Assembly: GCA_002633025.1 (NCBI GenBank)
Contig: NMRB01000096.1
Location: forward strand, 492,927-556,926
DNA length: 64,000 nt
Origin: Notospermus geniculatus
Lineage: Eukaryota > Nemertea > Pilidiophora > Heteronemertea > Lineidae
Direction: 5' to 3'
The notes beneath the pieces are model-generated. The model had not been told where the DNA came from, made no database searches, and saw nothing but the letters and a program-made list of their open reading frames with translations. The position numbers and the translations under genes were made by a program. Shown here in pieces: positions 14,046 through 25,100 of this stretch. Numbering within the stretch: position 1 is the first letter of the stretch; each line of letters opens with the position of its first letter.

Positions 14046-14329
14046 GATAAACAGATATTGGGAGGATAAACAGATATTGGGAGGATAAACAGATATTAAA
14101 CTCATGCAACATTACATTGGAACTTGGAGGAATTCCTCCAAGATTGGAAGAAGTATAACTTGATATTAACATCCCCCTCCAAACTTGAGGACACATCTTT
14201 GTAATGAGAGTGGGAATATGGTTGAACAAAGTAATAGCTATATTCTACATTATCGTGTACTTGTTGATAAATAAAAAGGCAATTTCCAGAGTGTTTGCGA
14301 ATTTTCGACCCCAACCGGGGTCTTCTTCA

Positions 14330-15206
14330 NNNNNNNNNNNNNNNNNNNNNNNNNNNNNNNNNNNNNNNNNNNNNNNNNNNNNNNNNNNNNNNNNNNNNNN
14401 NNNNNNNNNNNNNNNNNNNNNNNNNNNNNNNNNNNNNNNNNNNNNNNNNNNNNNNNNNNNNNNNNNNNNNNNNNNNNNNNNNNNNNNNNNNNNNNNNNNN
14501 NNNNNNNNNNNNNNNNNNNNNNNNNNNNNNNNNNNNNNNNNNNNNNNNNNNNNNNNNNNNNNNNNNNNNNNNNNNNNNNNNNNNNNNNNNNNNNNNNNNN
14601 NNNNNNNNNNNNNNNNNNNNNNNNNNNNNNNNNNNNNNNNNNNNNNNNNNNNNNNNNNNNNNNNNNNNNNNNNNNNNNNNNNNNNNNNNNNNNNNNNNNN
14701 NNNNNNNNNNNNNNNNNNNNNNNNNNNNNNNNNNNNNNNNNNNNNNNNNNNNNNNNNNNNNNNNNNNNNNNNNNNNNNNNNNNNNNNNNNNNNNNNNNNN
14801 NNNNNNNNNNNNNNNNNNNNNNNNNNNNNNNNNNNNNNNNNNNNNNNNNNNNNNNNNNNNNNNNNNNNNNNNNNNNNNNNNNNNNNNNNNNNNNNNNNNN
14901 NNNNNNNNNNNNNNNNNNNNNNNNNNNNNNNNNNNNNNNNNNNNNNNNNNNNNNNNNNNNNNNNNNNNNNNNNNNNNNNNNNNNNNNNNNNNNNNNNNNN
15001 NNNNNNNNNNNNNNNNNNNNNNNNNNNNNNNNNNNNNNNNNNNNNNNNNNNNNNNNNNNNNNNNNNNNNNNNNNNNNNNNNNNNNNNNNNNNNNNNNNNN
15101 NNNNNNNNNNNNNNNNNNNNNNNNNNNNNNNNNNNNNNNNNNNNNNNNNNNNNNNNNNNNNNNNNNNNNNNNNNNNNNNNNNNNNNNNNNNNNNNNNNNN
15201 NNNNNN
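14330..15206. other. Assembly gap (877 N)
   Basis: A run of N. The long ORFs reported across it are artefacts of untranslated N. Its flanks are repetitive: the left edge (CGACCCCAACCGGGGTC) recurs inverted in MTG1 intron 8 near 41036-41056, and the right edge starts inside a repeat. A repeat probably caused the gap. Confidence 0.99.
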
Positions 15207-15440
15207 TTTGGCTTTCGGCCCCCTGGTGGCAAAGTGGAGAATCGGATTTGGCCGATTCTTTCACGCGACACACCTTTGGCCCATGATACATCCCTCCACC
15301 AAATATGAATCCAAAATCTTCAGTCGTTCTTAAGTTATAGAGCGGAAGGGACTAGTAGCGGCGAGCGGCGAGCGGCGAGCGGCATAGGCGCACGGACGGC
15401 CGGTATTTTCAAGTCCCCCTCCGAGGGCTCCGGGGGACAA
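15207..15440 (+). repeat. Dispersed repeat with GC-rich 7-bp tandem core
   Basis: It contains CCCCCTGGTGGCAAAGTGGAG, then a GCGAGCG heptamer tandem at about 15360-15382, then GGACGGCCGG and CCCCCTCCGAGGGCTCCGGGGG. The layout (CCCCTGGTGG segment, then GGACGG-rich tail) parallels the element at 27350-27900, so the two are probably related dispersed repeats. Confidence 0.5.
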
Positions 15441-18400
15441 TAAACTTAACAGGATAATGCCCCGTGCGCAATCAATCATCTATCCTCACAACAATTTTGA
15501 TTTCAGAAAACATTCAGAAACATTTACCAACTTGTATTGCCCAACAATAGTATCACATATGAACGAGACACAGATACACATTTATGTACAAATGTACCGC
15601 CTGGTTCTCCATATGGTGGTCACATTTGAATATTACACACCACACCAGACAGTGTGTGGAGGCCGTTATTCCCACATTGCTTGGTACCAAGTCAAACTTG
15701 GCTCCATGGTGGATCCTGTAGGTCTGACATCTATCACCTTGTGAAATGGAGAACAAACTGATAACATGATAATGACAAATTGAAGGTATCAGTCCTTAAG
15801 CATGTGACCCATGTGAAGATGTTTGGCATTATAATTTTCATCTTACGAAAAGTTCCATGATGTACCGTATTTACCACAACACTGAATCACATAATGTGAA
15901 CACAGCAGACAATGTTAAGTGTCATGGGGTAAGTCCACAAGGAAACGGTGGGAAATTTTTCCAATCATCAAGAGGAACAGAATCTTACAAAATCCACTAC
16001 TGGTACCGGTACATGAGTATTTTTAGGGATAATCTTAATAACAACTTCGTTTCAGCACTGTATTCCAAACAACATAAACATTATTCCAACATAGTTACCG
16101 TAATTCAGGATAAAAGCCAAACAGAGCGAAAAAATATGATGTGATCCAAAAAAAAAGTTTACACTTGTAGAAACAGACTTGAATTACAAAACGTATATGA
16201 AAATTCTTCAATACAAATTCGGTTATAATAATCTTTACGAGCACATAGATCAAGGATATAGTAATACTCCATGAAGGGAAGCCAAAAAAGGCTGGTGATG
16301 AAGCACTCTTTCAGTTCATCAATAAGTTGCAATTGCGTTTTACGCAAAAAGGGGGTCCTAATCTTTCATAATAAGGAATGCTGAACTCAACCACAGGTGA
16401 ATGACCGAAATAAATTCCTGTGCTGATGTGGGAAGACTTGCTCACTGTCCATCTCGCAGCATCCACTCCAACTCTTGCCGCAGCAGGCAATTCCTCACAG
16501 ATCAACAAAGTAAAGATTCGGACAGGTTTAGCTGAATTCAGGCATTGATAAGAGAAAACCTGCTTATCCCATTGTAGAATCAAGAACCATGCCTTGGGGA
16601 AAGAGGGCACTCACTAAAGCCCCTATATTATAAGTTTACAGCATGCATGACTTCATTATAATACATTCCAGGCCAATATTTGATTTCAACATCAGGCCTC
16701 ATCAATACCACTTACTATTACTAATAGTGAATGTACACAAACACAACATAACGACAAAATATGAACAAGATTTATCTGAGATCAGTTCGATAGCCATACC
16801 TATGTTGATTTCAGGGTTTATTCCAGGCTGGCGCTTGTGTGGGGAGGAGCTCGACCCTCGAGGGCAAAATTATCAGATGGAAGCGAGGGAAAAATACTCC
16901 AAAATATCCGATATCGACATGTCATGGGGCAAAAGAAGACATATTCACAGAACCCTTCAGCTGAAGTCTTACGAATTGACAATGCTAGGATTACTATGAT
17001 CTGTAAATGAGGTAAATTCTTGAGTATACAGCCAGTGTAGATATTACACTTATAAAACTCGCACCAGAATAAGCGACGGCCTTCAAAATTCGTATCAAAA
17101 GAGTAAGGTCATGGCTTGAGCTGTTCAGTGGAGTCAAAGAGGGTGTAGTCCCCCTTAAGTGAAGTTCGATCTGATGACAAGGGTATCCCCACTCATGTTA
17201 GAGTGCGAGTTACACTGCTATTGTGAAGGCTCATGGTTCAAACATACCGAACAAACGGTATTTCACACTCAATCCTTGCTAGATTTCAAAGTTGTCAACT
17301 GATACCTGGGCCGTACGCATAAAACATCTCAAGTGTAAAATTTCCCTTATCTTTTGCTTGGAACAATGATGTTTTATGCATAAGGTCCCTGAGCCTTGCT
17401 TTGAGAAATAATAGTACCGTCAGGATTCCCAATGGTGAAGAAGCGGTCAGAATTGGCTCCTTGTACAAGCTGGCCCAAGAAACATGCCCCATTCATGTTC
17501 CGCTATTTCCCCCGTTTTATGACAATGTTTTTTAGTCATCTTGTACAGCTGTAGACAGCTCTTAGGATACAATTTTTGTGTACACTGCACAACTGCAGAC
17601 TGAGCCTAGTATATGCACACATGAGGAACCTAGCAAAATCTAAGTGATAAAAGCACACCTGTTTTCTAAACCCATGGAAAACGTGCGACTCTCTCAGGAT
17701 ACAGCACGTCAGAAGACCTGCTGTGTCTAACTAAAATCACGCCAGCAGCTTTGCCTTAACAGTCTTATCTGCCGATTCGTCGTTTATGTGTTTTGTAGTA
17801 TATCTGCAACAGGAAATCAAAACTTCCAGTCAGTATTGTAGTCTTGCCACCAATTGCGGAGGAAGGCGTCGGAAAACTGTACAATAGGTCGGTTCAGCAG
17901 GGTTACTAACAAGTGGGACTTCACAGAGGATCTTGCTTTGGTTTTGGAATAGACAGGGTTTGCAGCATCTTCTTCAGACTCATCATCAAAGCCCTTTCTC
18001 AGCAGCACTGATGCATTTTCTTTCACAAAGAGGCAAAATCTTGCCCTTTTCCCCTGCCGTGTGTCAACTTTGCCCTTTTCCTCCAGAACTGTTTCATTAC
18101 GTGTGCCCTTTCAAATGGCAGGAACATCTTCATATCTCAAGATCACAAAGCAGGCTCTAAAGAGTATCCTATATATTGCAATGCACTAAGGAGGGTTTAA
18201 TTTTTGTCTGAGATACTTTGTGTGTAATCGAAAAGCATGCATTTGTCTGGTTACGTTTTAGAGGCACAAAGGATCAAATGGTAGAGAGACACTTTTGAAT
18301 TCATCCATTTGGTCACTCTAGAATAATGCACTCTACATCTTCTATACATATGTCTGACTAGTAGCAGCATAGTTATCTTACAGGTCTGCTACTCTAGGGT

Positions 18401-18543
18401 TTCACCACCAGTGAGAGCCCCTGCGAAACCAGTTACAACCCAACTCTGTCTTCCAATGGTGTATCTCAATTCAAGGTATGGGGAGTGACCAATTGTAGTT
18501 ATGGCTCTATTTCTACAACCTAGCACACAGTTATGTAGAATAA
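15441..18543. other. Anonymous stretch downstream of CYRI
   Basis: No recognised gene. Two minus-strand ORFs (16311-16610, 99 aa; 17817-18026, 69 aa) have non-random composition but match no family I know. They lack a convincing partner exon and are left unannotated. Confidence 0.5.
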
Positions 18544-18675
18544 AGGCCCGTTTCCACTTGAGCGTTTTACGCCGCGTTTTGACGCTTCGCCCATTGTTTG
18601 GAAGCAGAGCGGCGGAAAATAACAAAAGATTTGACGCATCACGCGGCGTAAAACGCTCTAGTGGAAACGGGCCTT
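18544..18675. mobile_element. Palindromic MITE (GGCCCGTTTCCACT ends)
   Basis: The left end AAGGCCCGTTTCCACTTGAG and the right end, ending in CTAGTGGAAACGGGCCTT, are inverted repeats. The symmetry extends inward through GCGTTTTACGCCGCG. The flanking TAA (left) and TAA (right) are consistent with a 3-bp target duplication, the size seen for PIF/Harbinger elements. It has no ORF. Confidence 0.85.
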
Positions 18676-18804
18676 AAGGCTGTCATGCCAGTTGGCCACA
18701 TCCCTTCTGTTTTTGACTGGAGACTTCCTTTAACGTTGGAGTGCAGAGTTACAGTGAACTGCGATATACACTAGGGTTACAAGGCAACTACTGTAACATC
18801 TAGG

Positions 18805-18810
18805 TTTATT
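18805..18810 (-). terminator. Candidate poly(A) signal of CYRI
   Basis: TTTATT on the plus strand reads AATAAA on the minus strand, about 360 nt beyond the CYRI stop codon. It is the first canonical hexamer I found in that direction. No cleavage site is proven. Confidence 0.4.
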
Positions 18811-19170
18811 CAACTGGTTGAATAACCTGTGATGGATGTCCAAATTGAGACTACTTGAAACTAGACTTGCAAGTGACTTTTGGCCGCCATGGACTCACCA
18901 GTAAAAGAAGGAATGACTTGAGATAAGAGTTACAAATGGATATAAGCATACCACCAGTGAAAACTGGAGTTGTATAAAAATATCAGTTACAACTGGAATA
19001 GCATTGAAAACCTTTGACAAATACTAATGAGCCCTGAAGAAGGAAGGCGAAGGGAGTGGAAATCGTCCGTAAACCGCTACAGCGTCGCAATGGAAGCCTC
19101 TATCTACATGTCAGTGTTGGTATAAGCTAATGCATAGTGGGAAACTGTTGATTGTGCAGGGAGTGGTCCG

Positions 19171-22100
19171 CTAGTTAAGCAGAACTCGGATATGCTTGGG
19201 AGTCTGCTCATCATTCAAGTGTTTCGTTGTGTATCTGGAAGACGAATAATGGAAACGGTTAAATCAGGATGGAGGAGGTTTTCAGGGGTCCGGAGCCGCA
19301 ACTGAAGCCACAGGTTGACGAGGAAGGTCTCACTACAAATGTTCTCCCTGTAAAATGTAAAGTCCGAGGTCCATGGCACCTATCTGTATGGTAGCTAGCT
19401 ATCCTGGGCTGGGCGGCCACATCCAGGGATTGAATCACTTGAACACCCCCAATGGTGCCAATCGCTGTGACAAGACAACAACAGATCACACAACCAAGAC
19501 GTAGGAAGTGCATTTACCTTGCTAGTCTACTCTAGGGTGTAAGGTGTCAATAGATTATAGCTTTTTTCTGCACAGACGCATGCAACCATGATATACACGA
19601 AGGTGACCGGGGACAGAAATCACCACCAAGGATGACAGCCACGGAAAGAAAGGTTGTGATAAAAGCATGGGAGCAAAAGTTTATGTCAAAACAGCCGAAC
19701 CAGGAAAGGAAATCGAGGTTGGATTCTGGAGGTGAAAAGCACATTGAGGAGGACAGACAACACAGAGATCTTGCCATAAAGGATTCACACAAGTAGCAAA
19801 TGTATCTAAGGTACACTACAAGCATATGTTGTGTAACAGCTGTAAATTGTTAAATAGCTTTTTGATCAATTCATAATGAAGCACATATGGTGGAAGCATA
19901 GTTGCATGTTGATGTTAAATCTCCCCATCCAATGTGGTTCTAGCGAGTGCAGGGACAAGGAGTACCCGGTATCAAAGCGATGGTGCTGAGGCAAAGAAGT
20001 TTATTTGCAATCTGAGATAGTACAGCTCTGAAGGCCCATTTCCCCATGAGACTATCCTGCCAATGCCACGGTTTCCACTGTCCTTTGTCCATACTTGTGA
20101 AGTACATCAGTTCTTGTCTTACTGTATTGTCACAAGAATGAACATACACCCTGTGACAACCGTGCAGTAAGCACAAGAAACCACTGCAGGTGGAAAACGG
20201 GCATTTAGAAGTCGTAAAAGCCACTTTCCTCAAAACAAACCATGCATTATTCTGTGGCTAACAGCATGCAACCAGACTACACTGCTGGAGTTAGCATGCA
20301 GAGGATCGTCACCACCTACCTTAATGCATTTATTAGACCATCCACTGATCCATGTGGCTGGTCTTTTAAAACTTTTATAGAACTCCTCATCTGAAATGAT
20401 GCAAACATGCAAATGAAACATGGCGTTATTTCAACATCTCTGTCCTCGAATGGTAAAGGGTTGTATCTCCAGTGGGGGGATGGTTTGTTGAAGTAATAGA
20501 GAGGTTAAGATGCACCCCGAGAACGAGAACGTGGTGACAAGAGAATGGGACTTGTATCACAAAACCATCTGGAGGTAACTCAGATTTTTTTTCACAGTAA
20601 CAGTGGCGGATGTCTTCCAATGAAGAACACACCGTTCTAAAAGCTGGATTCTTGCTGTTAGAGAAGTTACAGGCATGCCACAAAGTCACCGCGTTCTCGT
20701 TCTCGGAGTAAAATCTTAACCTCTCTATTAGCTTAAGTCTAGACCACAGACTCTTGACAATTGTACAAAATCGACTTACATCGATTCCTGATCCTTTTAC
20801 GAAGGCACCGACGGGATGTACATGATCATAGAGAATGATCACACCGACCATCACTCGCAAACAAAACAACTGTGTTCCATCATTTTGCATTCTAGATGAA
20901 TATTCCCTGCAAAAACACAAGACTGAATGAGGAACTGTAAATCATTTATAGTCATGGGGTCCTTTTCTATGTTTCAAACAGTACCATGAAGTTTAGAACT
21001 TGATTATGGATTTCTTGCGTCAAGAGTACCTAGAGTATTAGGCTCATTGTGACAAGCCATTAGTGTGTCGGGTTGCAGAACTCGAGCAAACTCACGGATT
21101 TTCAGTCATAGTCCGACAAATGGCCGCCATCTTTGAAAGGCAGTCTGTCGTGTTCGTCACTGGCATCTGTTTGTTCTGCAAAAACAAAACAGCATCAATG
21201 TAATTAGTTATCATAATGGAACGAGCCCCAACAGAACACTGATGCCTCAATGCTGCCCTGTGCATAAACTGGCTCATTTTAGCATCTTTCTGGATAGCAT
21301 ACAGTCCTGTTCATTAAGGGAAGAGGACATTTATGTCTGCCTTACCTCCGTCACAAACTTTGCTGTCGTGTCGCTGAGGTTTTTCATCATCGGCGTGGGG
21401 TATGCATAAAATAAGGACATTCGGTTGGCCAGTTCATTTGATACTGCTGTCTCGGGAAGTTCATCCTGAAAAAGCAAACGGAGGAAAACTCTCAATGGTC
21501 ACCTTGTTTAGGACAACCTTTCTGCCGGGCCACTTTTGTATCAGACAATAGGTGGTGTCTCAATTCAATTCAACCTCAGTAGTTGGGACACTTCCTGGTG
21601 GAGGTCAACATAACAATCACCGATATCAATGGTCCTCACTGAGGTGTACTGCAACTTGGAGCATGAATTGCCAGTCAGAGGTTCCAAGCCAAATACCCTC
21701 CTACTGATACTTCCCGTTGGGAACCCAGCCCAAACAGTTAGCCCAAGCAAGGTATTAATGGAGAGAACACTAGGAATTGGAATTTCATTGTCTGAGTCAA
21801 GAATGAAACTTATTGGGCAATACACAATCTGAATGATCTTTTCCTCCTTTGGTTTCCACTAGGTCAAGTGTCACCCAACAAACACAGCATAGTAACATGA
21901 ACCATGTCGACTTCCCTCACTAAAAAATGTAATGTAGAAGTATATACAGAAAGAGCGAGTACTTGGAAATGACTGTTGTGATCTTGATGGCCAGCATCTG
22001 CTAAGAGGGAGATTCCTTCGGATATGAGCCAGCCAATAGGGAACTGGCTCACATACTTAGTGAAGCAGGCAATCATGGAATTAGAAACTTGTACGGTTGC

Positions 22101-25100
22101 TCACTTCCTGGTTTTATGTGTACTAGCCACATGAAGAAAAGGATGGGTATCCATACAGCCTTTGCCAGGCAATTTTGATACAGAAGGACATCTAGAACAT
22201 GCTAGTTTCTTACTCCATCAGCTGACAGCAAAAACCCAAATGGGATAAAGAATCGTTCAGATTCTGCCAGCGCTGACACCTTAAGCCAATCACACTGACA
22301 GGCAGCATCAAGGCTGCTGTATCGGCATTACGTACATCATCCTTGCCATGCCCCCAGCAGTCGTGATCTTAAGTGATAAAGCCGCAGTGATCAGCTTGAC
22401 AGCCACATCAGATTATCAATCAGTGGGGGATGATAACGTGGGGTTCGACAAGGACATGGGTGTTGGAATGGGTGTTTACTGAGAGTAAGTGAAGTAGAAT
22501 GATATGCAGCTAATGCTTGGCTTTTATACAGCGACTTGTTGCTGCAGAACAGTGTAATACTCCAGTGTCTCCAAAACCTTTCATGGGAACTCAAGGAGAA
22601 GCCCCTTCAGACCAGCTGAGAGTACAAGTTGACAACTCAGCCCGGATTCGAACTCATGGCCTCTCCGTCATTAGTCTGTCACTCTTAGCACTGAGCCACC
22701 ATGTTACCCAGAATGACTAACAAACACCATCAGCAGATGAACCCTCCAAGCATCACAAACATTCATAACAAACAACTCCCCATACATGTGACCCTCCACA
22801 GCAAAACCAGTCGCATGTCGCTCTGAGCTTGGCAGGTTGAGACCAAATGTTTGTCAGTTTCAATATTGTCTGTCTGTTATGAAATCTGAAATACCGGTAA
22901 TCTATTTCTTCCATTCTCTCCTGGTGTCATCTTAGTTTGTTGCGGCTCACCTTCTGAGCGACATGCGACTGGTTTTGCTGTGGAGGGTCCACGTACAGAA
23001 TCATGCAAGCGACATCCAAGCATGATTAGCCATTCTTCCTTGGCCAGGCTAGATTTTCACATTGCTTGCCTTGTGTGTTTCTATCTTCCTTGCCATTGAG
23101 CAAATTTTTACCAAATTACCGTGTGCGCTAAAATTTCCAGAAAACCAGCATATTGGAACTCTGATAGTAAACATAAAGTCGTCTCCGAATTTTGCAAATT
23201 TTGGGGTCTTCCTCAGGCACTTTCTAGTAGAGATCCCAGAAGTGAATGAGCTGGATTACTGAAACACTGGTAATAGAATTTCACCCAGATGAGCCAGAAC
23301 CTTTGTCCCTTATCTGTACAGCAGCTGAGCCAGAACCTTTGTCCCTTATCTGTACAGCATAAGATGTGACCATGCTTATAAACTGAACTGCTGCAGGCAT
23401 GACTGATATCAAGAACCCCTACCTTTGAATGTATTTGCCTCTGAAATGACACCACAACATGTCACCAAATGTTATCTTCAATATGACTAAACCAACCTAG
23501 AGGATATCTTGTCCATCGATCTCATAAATTTTCATGAAGAGTGCGGTAAATGTGTGGAATCTTCAAATCTAATAGCAACCGCAGGAAACTTCAACACTAA
23601 AACGATAACGTCTATTGATTCTTCGACGCACGTACACTCCGCAATATGATTCATCAAACTTGAAATGGAGACGATAAGATTGAAGTGGAAAGAAATTTAA
23701 GTTGGCTTTTGCATTGACTGTATAAAATTGATCTATTCTTTACTATGGAACATGGTTCTGGCCATTTGAACAGAACAATATTCCGTCAAATATTCAGAGG
23801 CTTGAACGAATGATTTTGTGGAGGAGAGCCAGCCATTTTGCATTTCCAGTGTAAGTGATGGGAACCACGCATTAGACACTGACACCTTAACAGACAAAGA
23901 CCACTCACTGTGACAGCTGAGAACAGCAAGCGGAGGTTCCGCTACTTACAAAATCAATACCCAAGGAGACAGGTAAAGAAACATGCTGACAGGTGCGGCA
24001 AAGAGAATGAGGATTTATTTCAAGGACATTTTGTTCTGATATCTGATATTTTCACCAAATCTTTATCAAGCGTTGTCTTTTAGTCGGCCAGGGTTCATAA
24101 GAAGATTACAGCAGGACAAAAGAGGATCAGATTTCCCATGATTTTCACCTGAACAGACTGAAACTCAAGTCCTGCACCTCAATAATTTGACAAAATCAAT
24201 ACTCAAGAAGAAAGATAAGATAGCGAGATGCCTAAGGATGATGGCAAATACTCACCAAGACTAGTAAATGCTTGTACTACCAACTCAATGAACATTTACA
24301 TAAGCAGTGCAAAACTGAAGTAAAAGCACTTGCTTGTTTTAGGAATACTAGCCAGTGATATCCTCAAATTATGGTTCATTCTAATACCTGATTTGCCATT
24401 CTTATCCGACTTAGTGTTCTTCTGTAGTAACTGAAATCATTCTGAATGTTCGGATTGGTCATCTGCAAGAAGAAACAGAAAAATATGAAGAAAATGCCAT
24501 CAGAGAAGCATGAATTCGACCTCTGCATTAATGCGCATAGCTACAGTACGTTGCACAATTGACCTCCCTTTATCTGCATACCTTCCGTGTACGTCACGCG
24601 GAAGGTACGTTCAGTTCATTGCGTATGGTACGGGTGCATCGCGCATCTCTTCTGCGAGACGTCCGCGCACCACAGGCGAATGATGTTACGCCTTCAGTGC
24701 GTGGCTTTTGCGGCGGCGCACGACGTCCGCGGAAGATATGAGGATGGTACGTGCATGAAGCTGCAAGTGGTACGCGGATGGTGTGCGGCGCGGAAAGGAG
24801 GTCAATTGTGCAACGTAATGCCATATTTGGCACTCAGGTCAGAATTCTCAACTAACTGGGTGGGGATATCTGATGACCGTGAACTTGACTCAAAGAGTAT
24901 CAACCTAGCTAAAAGCATCAGATGAGGAAGATACATGGTAGACAATACTTCCTTGTTACGACATGATTTTACATTGTCCATAAATTACACATCGGAAGTC
25001 TTGAAGAGGGTTCAGTAAACTGCATGAATCAATCACTCAAGTTGACTATTTCTGCCCTCGGCTGTTGATAATGAATGATATCGTCAGTGGTTTCCTACCT

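Noticed and set aside
14204-15308. ORFs of 314-360 codons on both strands
   Set aside because: They consist almost entirely of X from the 877-N gap.
16311-16610. 99-codon minus-strand ORF downstream of CYRI
   Set aside because: No family recognised and no partner exon. Length alone is not evidence in a vertebrate-like intergenic region.
17817-18026. 69-codon minus-strand ORF with an acidic segment
   Set aside because: It has some coding-like composition, but no homology, promoter or splice context that I can support.
20426-20920. 164-codon minus-strand ORF taken as one exon
   Set aside because: Only 20780-20906 is CYRI exon 8. The remainder reads through the GTAAGT donor into a MITE, and the homologous next exon is at 20320-20390.
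24559-24925. Arg/His-rich ORFs on both strands
   Set aside because: They fall in a CpG-rich MITE with perfect terminal inverted repeats.
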